Below, one piece after another: positions 43,046 through 50,484 of a stretch of 58,529 bases of DNA. Source of the DNA: an uncultured Ruminococcus sp. (lineage in GTDB: Bacteria > Bacillota > Clostridia > Oscillospirales > Ruminococcaceae). The notes under the pieces are model-generated. The model did no database searches, was not told the DNA's origin, and saw only the letters and a list, made by a program, of their open reading frames with translations. How positions within the stretch are numbered: the stretch's first letter is position 1; the number at the start of each line of letters is the position of its first letter. The stretch spans positions 1 to 58,529 of the forward strand of contig CANQVK010000018.1 in assembly GCA_947627275.1 (NCBI GenBank), written 5' to 3'. A program made the translations under genes and the position numbers.

Positions 43046-43206
43046 AGAGCATGTTTAGTATCTCGCTGCACACGTCTTTTCGGCAATTTTTACCGATTGC
43101 TGCGTTGAAAAAATCCACCATACGTCAGTATGCTTTCACTTTTTTCCTTGCACTCGGTAAAATTATGCTCGAAAATCCGCACACACCGAGATACTAAACA
43201 GGCTCT
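43046..43206. repeat. 161-bp palindromic element, copy A2
   Basis: Termini AGAGCATGTTTAGTATCTC (43046-43064) and GAGATACTAAACAGGCTCT (43188-43206). The central hairpin is CATAC-GTCA-GTATG (43119-43132). The arms are alignable with copy A1 at 13494 (CACGTCTTTTCGGCAA, AATTATGCTCGAAAATCCGC). It lies between the AraC gene and the choline-binding-repeat gene. The remaining 159 bp up to the AraC stop (43207-43365) are AT-rich, with nothing else recognised. Confidence 0.88.
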
Positions 43207-43365
43207 CAATATCCAACACACACTAATTATACAACGTATTGCACAAAAAGTCAATGGTTTTTTCTGTGAAAATCACATATGGCAGAAAAACATATGATTT
43301 TTCATAACCGCTATAGTTGATTTTGCACAAAAGTCTCTTAATTTAAGTAATATAATCAGTATTTT

Positions 43366-44115
43366 TCAAGTACTGCCCTTGTAAGCAGGCAGACGATATT
43401 TTTTCTTATACTCATTCGGAGTCATACCCATTATTTTTTTGAATATTTTAATAAAATAGCTTTGGGAGCTGAAGCAAAGCAAGCTGCTTATTTCAAGATC
43501 GGTATAATCTGAGTATCTCAGCAGACCCGTGGCTTCTTCAATTTTACGGCGATTTACGTAATCGGTAAAGGTCATTCCCGTTTCGGATTTGAAAAGTCTT
43601 GAAAGATATGCCGGTGTAATGTGCAGAGCCTCGGCAGTTTCTTCTATCAGTACACGACCGTGCAGGTGTTCGCTTATGTATTCCACTGCCTGAAGAATGC
43701 GCTTTGAATAAAGGGTACTGTTGCAGAGTATACGCATTTTTTTCGTATAACACTCGATCATTTCATAATGAACTTCACGAACTTCCTCGATCGAACGGCA
43801 TTCATCGGCGCGCATAATGAAAATATCACTCAGACTATAAGCGTCTTCGGGCGTCATTCCGCTTCCTACGCAGAATCTTGCTATCAAAGCCGTTGAAATA
43901 GTAAAATGATATTTAATATTTTGGAGAGGATCTTTGCTCAGAGTGCCGCATCCCTCGCAGAACAGCGGCTTCGCAAATACTTTTACAAGCTCCATATTAC
44001 CTGAACATATGCTTTCATAAAAAGCCATTTCTCTGTCAAACGAAGCGTACTCAAAGTCCTCCTCACGATGTGCAAAAAAATGTGATACGACATTGTCATC
44101 GCTGCTTATCGGCAT
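43366..44115 (-). CDS. AraC-family transcriptional regulator
   Basis: This 249-residue regulator has two helix-turn-helix motifs in the last 100 residues (VLIEETAEALHITPAYLSRL and LEISSLLCFSSQSYFIKIFK, then MGMTPNEYKKKYR). The N-terminal 140 residues are helical with no cupin pattern, unlike arabinose-type regulators but common in Clostridia. The ATG has GGAGG upstream. It is divergent from the TetR operon. It is transcribed toward the choline-binding-repeat gene, which could be a target, but no site was identified. Confidence 0.9.
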   Translation of the reverse strand: MPISSDDNVVSHFFAHREEDFEYASFDREMAFYESICSGNMELVKVFAKPLFCEGCGTLSKDPLQNIKYHFTISTALIARFCVGSGMTPEDAYSLSDIFIMRADECRSIEEVREVHYEMIECYTKKMRILCNSTLYSKRILQAVEYISEHLHGRVLIEETAEALHITPAYLSRLFKSETGMTFTDYVNRRKIEEATGLLRYSDYTDLEISSLLCFSSQSYFIKIFKKIMGMTPNEYKKKYRLPAYKGST

Positions 44116-44145
44116 GGCTTGACCTCCTTTTCAAATTGTAAGGCT

Positions 44146-44174
44146 ATTATACCACATTAATTTTTAAATTGCAA
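44146..44174 (-). promoter_or_regulatory. Promoter of the AraC gene
   Basis: On the minus strand TTGCAA (44174-44169), 17-bp spacer, TATAAT (44151-44146), about 30 bp before the start codon. Confidence 0.75.
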
Positions 44175-44193
44175 CAGACGTGAAAAATTTTTC

Positions 44194-44222
44194 TTGACAT
44201 TACGATAATTTTATGCTATAAT
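44194..44222 (+). promoter_or_regulatory. Promoter of the TetR-ABC operon
   Basis: Perfect consensus TTGACA (44194-44199), 17-bp spacer, TATAAT (44217-44222). The -10 box overlaps the palindromic operator by 2 bp. Confidence 0.9.
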
Positions 44223-44254
44223 TAAAACACATGTTGTGCAACATATGTTTTAAT
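44221..44254. promoter_or_regulatory. Palindromic operator for the TetR regulator
   Basis: A 34-bp palindrome, arms ATTAAAACACATGTTG and CAACATATGTTTTAAT around TG, has one mismatch per arm pair. It covers the transcription start just after the -10 element of the TetR-ABC promoter, so bound TetR dimers would block transcription. The regulator gene starts 22 bp further on. Binding is inferred. Confidence 0.82.
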
Positions 44255-44275
44255 TTGAAGTGAAAGGAGAACCTT

Positions 44276-44854
44276 ATGCCGCCGTATTCAAAATTTTCAA
44301 AAGAGGAGATCGTAAACGCCGCATTGGAGATCGTAAGAAAAGACGGTTTTTCAGCTTTGACAGCAAGAGCCTTGGGGACAAAACTCGGTACGTCTTCACG
44401 TCCGATATTTACCGTATTCAAAAATATGTCCGAGCTGCATCAAGCCGTGATCGAAGCTGCAAAAAAAATATACGATGAATATATTGAGATCGGTTTAGCT
44501 TCTGATCCGCCTTTTAAGGGCGTTGGAACTCAATATATCTTATTTGCCATAAAAGAACCGAAGCTGTTTCAGCTTCTTTTTATGAAGGAACAGGAGGATA
44601 TTCCTCCGCTTTCGGGAATATTACCGATAATTGACGATAATTACGAAAAAATACTTCGTTCCGTTCAAGCGGACAGTCGGGTAGACAAGGATTTCTCCGA
44701 ATGGCTGTACCGCCATTTATGGATATACACTCATGGGATCGCAACATTATGTGCGTCCAGAATGTGTCGATTCACAGGCGAAGAAATAGGCAGAATGGTT
44801 TCGGAAGTTTATATTGGACTTCTTAAACAAAAGAAAGAGAGCGCGAAAAAATGA
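44276..44854 (+). CDS. TetR-family transcriptional regulator
   Basis: In this 192-residue protein an N-terminal helix-turn-helix (EEIVNAALEIVRKDGFSALT, then TARALGTKLGTSSRPIFTVF) spans residues 9-50 and a helical ligand domain follows. The ATG has AAAGGAGA upstream. The stop overlaps the ATPase start by 4 nt, so it is the first gene of a three-gene operon. With the self-operator it probably represses the exporter until a ligand binds. Confidence 0.92.
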   Translation: MPPYSKFSKEEIVNAALEIVRKDGFSALTARALGTKLGTSSRPIFTVFKNMSELHQAVIEAAKKIYDEYIEIGLASDPPFKGVGTQYILFAIKEPKLFQLLFMKEQEDIPPLSGILPIIDDNYEKILRSVQADSRVDKDFSEWLYRHLWIYTHGIATLCASRMCRFTGEEIGRMVSEVYIGLLKQKKESAKK

Positions 44855-45543
44855 TAGTTGCTAAAGACATAAAAAAATCATATGGAAACGGTGAAAGCCG
44901 CTGTCAGGTCTTGCATGGTATAGACATAAAAATTGAAAACAGCGATTTTGCTGTTATTTTAGGCGCATCGGGTTCGGGAAAGTCCACGCTTCTTAATATT
45001 ATTTCAGGACTTGAAAAACCTGACAGCGGCAGCGTATTTTATGACGAGACCGACATAACGAAGCTTTCCGAAAGCAAGCTTACAGATTTCCGCAAAAAAA
45101 ATATAGGATTTATTTTTCAGCAGTATTATTTACTTTCAAATTTAAACGTTGACAAAAATGTGAAAATGGGCGCTGACCTTGCAGGAAACAAGGACTACAG
45201 GTCAATACTCGAAGCTGTCGGACTTGGCGGAAAGCTTCATAAATACCCTGCCGAGCTTTCGGGAGGCGAACAGCAACGAGTATGCGTTGCGAGAGCGCTT
45301 GCAAAAAAACCCAGATTCCTGTTTCTTGACGAGCCTACAGGCGCACTCGACGAACAGACAGGCAGACAGGTTCTCGATTATATTTGTCAGCTTCAGGAGA
45401 AATTCGGCTATACTATCGTAATGGTCACGCATAATTCAAATATTGCCGATATGGCAAGGACCGTTATAAAAATGAACAGCGGAAAAATTTCGGAGATCAT
45501 TACAAATAAGCTGCGAAAAAACGCTTTCGAGATCGGTTGGTGA
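44851..45543 (+). CDS. ABC transporter ATP-binding protein (MacB/LolD type)
   Basis: This 230-residue ATPase has Walker A GASGSGKST (38-46), Q-loop Q90, signature LSGGE (136-140) and Walker B FLFLDEP (156-162). The spelling fits the MacB/LolD/FtsE class that partners with FtsX-like permeases, as encoded next. Role: energising an efflux or extrusion complex; the substrate is unknown. It is translationally coupled to the TetR gene. Confidence 0.93.
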   Translation: MIVAKDIKKSYGNGESRCQVLHGIDIKIENSDFAVILGASGSGKSTLLNIISGLEKPDSGSVFYDETDITKLSESKLTDFRKKNIGFIFQQYYLLSNLNVDKNVKMGADLAGNKDYRSILEAVGLGGKLHKYPAELSGGEQQRVCVARALAKKPRFLFLDEPTGALDEQTGRQVLDYICQLQEKFGYTIVMVTHNSNIADMARTVIKMNSGKISEIITNKLRKNAFEIGW

Positions 45544-45547
45544 GATC

Positions 45548-46699
45548 ATGATAATAGGAATAAAAGACAGTATAAAGCTTTTGGGAATTTCCATTATATC
45601 CTGCTGCGCCGTTCTTGTATGCGCTATGTTTCTGAACTACTATATTGACATTACGGATATTGAGGACTTGATACATTCAGAACAGGTCATGGTATTTTAC
45701 AATGCGCAGGTTTCCACGGCAAAAGTAGTTTGCGCCGTTTCGGGCGGATGTTTGCTTATCACGTCGATAATTATGCTGATGTTTTATATCAGGCATTACA
45801 TAGATTCTCACAAAAAGGAACTCGGAATATTAAAAGCCTTGGGATATTCTGAACTGAAAATTGCAAGGCATTTTGCAATATTCGGTTCAAGCGTCTTTTT
45901 AGGAACTGCTGTCGGTTTCGGCGGGGCGTTTATTATTATGCCGCTTTTTTATGATACGCAGAATAAAGACAATATCCTTCCTGAGATAGAAATAAACTTT
46001 CACCCTGAACTTTTTGTTTACCTTGTCTTACTGCCAACTGTTATTTTTGCGCTGCTTGCCGTATTATACGCTTGTGTAAAGCTCCGAATACCTGCAAATT
46101 CTCTTTTAAGAGACAACTTCCATACGAATACCGGAATCCGCAAATATAAGGACAACCTCAAAAACGATCAGCCATTCCTTAAGGATATAAAAAAATGCAC
46201 CCTGAAAAGCAGAAAATCTCTTGTGTTTTTTATTACGTTCGCTTCATTTTGCTTTTCTTCCATGACGCAAATGTCATTCAGTATGAAAGACCTTTCAAGC
46301 TTTATGATGGGCGCTATGATAATGATCATCGGGCTGACCTTATCCGTTGTTACACTTTTGATCGCTGTCACTACGGTTATAAACGGCAATAAAAAAAGCA
46401 TTGCAATGATGCGTGTATTCGGTTATTCACAGAAGGAATGCTTTGATTCACTTCTTGGAGGTTATCGTACTGCCGCATATATCGGATTTGCTGTCGGGTC
46501 ATTATATCAATATGCCCTGCTGAAAATCATGGTGGAAATAGTTTTTAAGGACATGGAAAATATACCTGAATACAAATTTGATTTTCCGATGATGTTCTTA
46601 TCCCTTGCGGCATTTATCATTTTGTACGAACTGATAATGCTTGTCTATGCAAAAGCGATAAATAAATTTTCTATAAAAGAAATTATGCTTGAACAATAA
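45548..46699 (+). CDS. FtsX-like ABC permease
   Basis: The 383-residue permease has eight spans in two groups: near 10-30, 58-82, 108-132 and 150-175, then near 225-250, 255-285, 305-325 and 345-372. HKKELGILKALGYS and NKKSIAMMRVFGYSQKE are the cytoplasmic coupling segments seen in FtsX/MacB-type proteins. There is no large extracellular domain between the halves, unlike MacB; this resembles short bacitracin-type or lantibiotic-type exporter permeases. It lies 4 bp after the ATPase gene and has only a weak ribosome site. Confidence 0.88.
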   Translation: MIIGIKDSIKLLGISIISCCAVLVCAMFLNYYIDITDIEDLIHSEQVMVFYNAQVSTAKVVCAVSGGCLLITSIIMLMFYIRHYIDSHKKELGILKALGYSELKIARHFAIFGSSVFLGTAVGFGGAFIIMPLFYDTQNKDNILPEIEINFHPELFVYLVLLPTVIFALLAVLYACVKLRIPANSLLRDNFHTNTGIRKYKDNLKNDQPFLKDIKKCTLKSRKSLVFFITFASFCFSSMTQMSFSMKDLSSFMMGAMIMIIGLTLSVVTLLIAVTTVINGNKKSIAMMRVFGYSQKECFDSLLGGYRTAAYIGFAVGSLYQYALLKIMVEIVFKDMENIPEYKFDFPMMFLSLAAFIILYELIMLVYAKAINKFSIKEIMLEQ

Positions 46700-46705
46700 A
46701 AAATC

Positions 46706-46741
46706 CCCGTCCGAATTGCGATTTACCGCAGTTCGGACGGG
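46706..46741. terminator. Shared terminator between convergent genes
   Basis: Stem CCCGTCCGAA (46706-46715) / TTCGGACGGG (46732-46741), extended inward by TTGCG/CGCAG. Reading the minus strand it is followed by ATTTTTTATT, a good intrinsic terminator for the radC-like gene. It can also end the TetR-ABC operon. Confidence 0.85.
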
Positions 46742-46746
46742 ATAAT

Positions 46747-47445
46747 TCATATCTTGGACAACGTATAATTGGTTATCTTGTTAAACAAACTGTCATCAAA
46801 CTCACGAAGCGAAACTGCTCCGTCTGTTCCAACAATTATGTGGTCGGTAAGCGATTTGCCGATAGAATTTACGGCACAGCTTATTTCCTTTGTTGTTTTT
46901 ATATCGCTCGCAGACGGCGCGGAAGTATTCTTGGGATGGCAATGCGCCATAAAAATATACTCCGCCTCATTTTTTAAAGCAAAATCAAGGATAAGTCGTA
47001 TCGGAAAGTGTACCTCCGAAAATCCGCCGTACGCTAAGACAGCCGTTTTTATTAAATTATATCTTTTGTCAGCAGCCGAAGCAACAACATACTCCGTTCG
47101 TCTGCCCATAAGGTATGCAGAAAAATACTTTTTTGCATTTTCAGCAGTATTAAGTCTGTTTTTCGAGACAAGCTCTATTTCAGCCTTTCGTCTGAGGGCA
47201 GGTATAATGTTTATGAGAATTGCGCTGCTAAGACTTATTCCGCACTCCTTCATCAGAAAAGTTGTGTCAGAATCTGCTGCTGTATGAAGATTTCCGTAAA
47301 TTTCAGAGATTTTAGCTGCCGATATTTCCGCATTCCCCTCTCTTTCGGAATATGAAAGAATAAGTATTATTTTTTCAAGGTCACTAAGAGAATCGTAACC
47401 GCTTTTAAGATACTTTTCTCTTACTTTTGCTGTTGTATCATCCAT
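46747..47445 (-). CDS. RadC/JAB-domain protein, intact JAMM motif
   Basis: This 232-residue RadC-family (UPF0758) protein has a helical N-terminal part and a C-terminal JAB domain with metal ligands H168, H170 (AHCHP) and the PSASD segment ending D181. The family is common, but its activity is unsettled despite the old DNA-repair name. The start at 47445 uses GAGGT (47457-47453), which is part of the terminus of the repeat element 47450-47607, so that element supplies its ribosome site. It lies downstream of a second, degenerate RadC gene. Confidence 0.88.
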   Translation of the reverse strand: MDDTTAKVREKYLKSGYDSLSDLEKIILILSYSEREGNAEISAAKISEIYGNLHTAADSDTTFLMKECGISLSSAILINIIPALRRKAEIELVSKNRLNTAENAKKYFSAYLMGRRTEYVVASAADKRYNLIKTAVLAYGGFSEVHFPIRLILDFALKNEAEYIFMAHCHPKNTSAPSASDIKTTKEISCAVNSIGKSLTDHIIVGTDGAVSLREFDDSLFNKITNYTLSKI

Positions 47446-47449
47446 ATAT

Positions 47450-47607
47450 TAGACCTCATCGGAAACTACCGCATACCGCCTGCCATAATCTTTTAGCGAT
47501 ATGCGTCGTCTTTCTCATAGGAGGGCGTCAGCCCGCCGTTGTCGTCATCATAGCCTGTCGCTAAGATCTTTCGGCAAACGGCACACGTTATTTTCCGAGG
47601 AGGTCTA
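47450..47607. repeat. 158-bp palindromic element, copy B2
   Basis: Termini TAGACCTCATCGGAAA and, complemented from the right, TAGACCTCCTCGGAAA. The exact centre is GGGC-GTCA-GCCC (47523-47534). The flank GTTGTCGTC is shared with the complement of copies C and D. A nested stem pairs the ATCTTTTAGCGATATG region with CATAGCCTGTCGCTAAGAT. The right end abuts the stop codon of the upstream RadC gene (47608-47610), and the left end provides the ribosome site of the next one. Confidence 0.87.
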
Positions 47608-48279
47608 TTAAAACGAAAATGCTCCGTCGTACATTAATGAAAACGACCGTTTCCTGCCGATAATAAGGAAATCCGCCAAAGCTATCCCCAGTAACGCAAG
47701 CTGCCGCTTGAATATACCTGCAAGCTCAATGTCGTCAGTCTCAGGCGACGCATGACCTTCTATCCTGTTTATACCGATGATTACTCTGTCGCACTCCATT
47801 TTGAGAAGCTTGTCAGCGATCTGAACCATATCAGCCGTGCCGTTGAGAATACCTTCCTTTGAAAACACAATTCGGCAGCTTGTTCCGGGACAAAGTATAA
47901 GGCACAATCCTGCCGCTGTTCCGTTAAAACAGTCCCTGAAATACATGGGATAGTCGCTTTCGGATTCGGGAGACTGCGGAGACGGAATAAAGCTGTCATA
48001 TTCCCTGCATGTATCGCTTAGAAACCTTATAAATGCGGCTGCCGAAGGTCCGATGCCCTTTATCTTACGCAGTTCGTCCGCAGGAGCGTTAAATATACCG
48101 TTTATATTACCGAATTCGGCAATCAGCTTATGAGCGATCTCGTTTGTGTTTTTCCTCGGGATACCGTAAAACAACGCAAGCTCAAGCAGTTCATGCTCAT
48201 GGAGAGAATCCGCTCCGAATTCGACAAATCGTCTGCGAATTCTGTCCCTGTGACCGTCATGGCATCCCTTTTCGCCCAT
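47608..48279 (-). CDS. RadC-like protein with degenerate JAB domain
   Basis: This 223-residue paralogue has a good RadC N-terminal region (HRDRIRRRFVEFGADSLHEH, then a helix-hairpin-helix KIKGIGPSAA at 72-81). In the JAB domain the HxH position reads N171-x-I173 (GINRIEGHASPETDD), so both zinc-binding His are gone, although S178 and D182 remain. It is probably catalytically dead and may be structural or regulatory. The ATG follows a weak AAAGGGTGA site. The stop TAA is directly followed by the palindromic element. It lies downstream of the HPt gene. Confidence 0.85.
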   Translation of the reverse strand: MGEKGCHDGHRDRIRRRFVEFGADSLHEHELLELALFYGIPRKNTNEIAHKLIAEFGNINGIFNAPADELRKIKGIGPSAAAFIRFLSDTCREYDSFIPSPQSPESESDYPMYFRDCFNGTAAGLCLILCPGTSCRIVFSKEGILNGTADMVQIADKLLKMECDRVIIGINRIEGHASPETDDIELAGIFKRQLALLGIALADFLIIGRKRSFSLMYDGAFSF

Positions 48280-48355
48280 TTTATCACCCTTTAAATGTAT
48301 TTTTCAAACGTTTTTCTGACCTCATTCAAATCCATGAGTCCAGAATTGCGGACTA

Positions 48356-48709
48356 TTAAAGGGCGGTCAGCTCTTTAATTGCCGAAACAGTCTGATCATA
48401 ATCCGCTTTTACCTGAGAAAGAATTTTTGCAGCTTCTTCGGTATTTCCGTCCCTGAGAGCTTCTGTCATAAGGCTGCTTGATGAAAAGAGCTTCGTAAAG
48501 CTTAAATTCTGGCATACGCCTTTCAGAGTATGCGCGTCTCTGAAAGCGTCGTCCCAATTGCTCTCGCTCATATTTTTTACAAGATTATTAAAGCTTGCAT
48601 CGTCAAGGAACTTGAGGGCAAATTTCTGAACAAGCCTTTCCGTCATAAGACGTGACAGTACACTTTCATAATCTCCCTCTAAAGCTGCATAGCATTCTTT
48701 TAATGTCAT
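48356..48709 (-). CDS. HPt (histidine phosphotransfer) domain protein
   Basis: This 117-residue single HPt domain has phosphorylatable H60 in AHTLKG followed by a helical bundle. It begins 24 bp after the REC-HD-GYP gene and could pass phosphate to or from its receiver domain. AAAGGAG lies 8 nt before the ATG. No hybrid kinase is in the window, so the phosphate source is elsewhere. Confidence 0.9.
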   Translation of the reverse strand: MTLKECYAALEGDYESVLSRLMTERLVQKFALKFLDDASFNNLVKNMSESNWDDAFRDAHTLKGVCQNLSFTKLFSSSSLMTEALRDGNTEEAAKILSQVKADYDQTVSAIKELTAL

Positions 48710-48733
48710 AGTAACTTCTCCTTTACATTTCCA

Positions 48734-50251
48734 TTAGGCAATTCCCAGATCGGCTGCCTTACCGACTGCGCCGCAGAATTCGGACTTACTGTTCCATACC
48801 GAGCGGCATATTATATTAATATTATGGATTTCGTTGTTTAAGCACGCTTTGCAATCATAGCTTACAACAGGCGAATCCGGCGACGTGTGTTTAAGCAGTA
48901 TGCCGAGTTTTTTTATTTCGTCCATGCTTATTATCGAAGTCAGCCTTTCGTCATCCACAGGGTAAGCTATAAGTTCGCTAATATCCAGCATATTGCTATT
49001 GTTCGGGTACAAACTTATCATTGACGGCGAAGTGGTGTACTCAAAATGAAGCTCGTTTGATACGGAAGCAAAGAAATCATTTTTCATACGTTCATAATCG
49101 AGAAGCCGAAGCGTCTCCTCCGAAGCCGAAAGTTCCTCGTACTTCATAAGTTCGAGAGCCAGATTTTCACGCTGCTTTTCATTTTCGTCAGAATTGTGCG
49201 CTTTGACCTTTTCAATAGCTTCCGAAGCAGCTTTCAGGCATTCCAGAAGCAGCGGATTGAAACAGCCGCATTCGCCGTTCATGATCATCTCCATGGATTT
49301 TTCATGTGAAAACGCCTTTTTATACACACGCTCGCTTGTGAGAGCGTCGTATACGTCCGCCAAGGCGACTATCTGAGCTGAGATCGGGATCTCCTCCCCT
49401 TTAAGACCATCGGGATAGCCTCTGCCGTCATACCTTTCGTGATGCCAGCGACAGATCTGATACGCAATTTTAACAAGCGGCTCGTCCTGATATAAAGTAA
49501 GCTCCTCAAGCATTGATGCGCCCGCAACAGAATGATTTTTCATTATCTCAAATTCTTCGGGAGTAAGCCTGCCAGGCTTGTTCAGGATATGGTCAGGAAC
49601 AGAGATCTTTCCAATATCATGAAGTGACGAAGCTTTTCCTATAAGCGAAATATCCGCTTTTGAAATATTGTATTTGTCCGTTTGACGGACAAGCTGCCTG
49701 AGAAGTATTTCCGTGAACATCTGAACGTTAAGAACGTGCATACCGCTTTCGCCGTTTCTGAACTCAACGATATGACTGAGAATGTTTATCATCAGGCTGC
49801 TGTCTTTTTCCTTTTCGTAGATCTGGTCAGCCACCATTCCGACAAGCCTTTTCTGCTTTGCATAGAGCATTATGGTATTCACAACTCTGTGTCTGACGAT
49901 CAGCGCATCAAAGGGACGGCTGATAAACTCTGTTATGCCAAGCTCGTAAGCCCGTCTCATAGAAGATACGGAATTATCCGATGAGATCATTATGACCGGC
50001 ACATCGTCTATCCAATGCCTGCTGTTCATTACGGCAAGTACGCCGTAACCGTCCATGACCGGCATAACAATATCAAGAAGCACCAGCGAAATATTAACGC
50101 TTTCCTTACGCAGTATATTAACGGCCTCAGCGCCGTTTTCCGCTTCAATAATATCGTATTCGCCGCCAAGTATTTCCGACAGAATATTACGATTCATCTC
50201 ACTATCGTCAACAATCAGAACCTTTTGTCTGTGCTTATCAACTCCGCTCAA
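48734..50251 (-). CDS. Response regulator with HD-GYP c-di-GMP phosphodiesterase domain
   Basis: The 505-residue protein has a receiver domain (1-125, phosphoacceptor D60; the usual Lys is Arg at R112 in SRPF) and an HD-GYP domain (about 160-345) with H211-D212 and HHERYDGRGYP at 270-280, the full metal and c-di-GMP signature. A C-terminal region of about 120 residues (380-505) of PAS-like appearance follows. It should degrade c-di-GMP under phospho-control. The start is TTG with GGAGG at 8-nt spacing. A consensus promoter lies about 85 bp upstream. Confidence 0.92.
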   Translation of the reverse strand: MSGVDKHRQKVLIVDDSEMNRNILSEILGGEYDIIEAENGAEAVNILRKESVNISLVLLDIVMPVMDGYGVLAVMNSRHWIDDVPVIMISSDNSVSSMRRAYELGITEFISRPFDALIVRHRVVNTIMLYAKQKRLVGMVADQIYEKEKDSSLMINILSHIVEFRNGESGMHVLNVQMFTEILLRQLVRQTDKYNISKADISLIGKASSLHDIGKISVPDHILNKPGRLTPEEFEIMKNHSVAGASMLEELTLYQDEPLVKIAYQICRWHHERYDGRGYPDGLKGEEIPISAQIVALADVYDALTSERVYKKAFSHEKSMEMIMNGECGCFNPLLLECLKAASEAIEKVKAHNSDENEKQRENLALELMKYEELSASEETLRLLDYERMKNDFFASVSNELHFEYTTSPSMISLYPNNSNMLDISELIAYPVDDERLTSIISMDEIKKLGILLKHTSPDSPVVSYDCKACLNNEIHNINIICRSVWNSKSEFCGAVGKAADLGIA

Positions 50252-50336
50252 ACAAAACGCCTCCTTCGATATAAAACATTAACATAATTATTTGACAGCA
50301 TATTATTATAAACGCATTTTCTATCAACCTATGCTA

Positions 50337-50365
50337 ATTATACCATATTGAATGCAAAATGTCAA
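50337..50365 (-). promoter_or_regulatory. Promoter of the HD-GYP/HPt/RadC operon
   Basis: On the minus strand TTGACA (50365-50360), 17-bp spacer, TATAAT (50342-50337): a perfect consensus. Confidence 0.9.
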
Positions 50366-50415
50366 TACGGGTCATTACACAACATTTCCGAACTTTTACC
50401 GTAAAATCCCGATAT

Positions 50416-50484
50416 TAGACCGCATCGGAAAATACCGCTAAAATCTTTCGGCAAACGGCACACGTCTGTTTCCGAGGAGGTCTA
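50416..50484. repeat. 69-bp short palindromic element, copy B3
   Basis: Termini TAGACCGCATCGGAAA and (right, complemented) TAGACCTCCTCGGAAA. It keeps the AATCTTTCGGCAAACGGCACACGT arm of copy B2 (split: AATCTTTCGG, CAAACGGCAC, ACGT) but lacks the central hairpin, so it is an internal deletion form. It is flush with the mutS2 stop codon (TTA at 50485-50487 on the plus strand). The stem could act as the mutS2 terminator. Confidence 0.82.

Noticed and set aside
48300..48356. Terminator between the HPt and RadC genes
   Set aside because: Only a 5-bp stem (AGTCC/GGACT) with no T tract; read-through into the radC genes is more likely.
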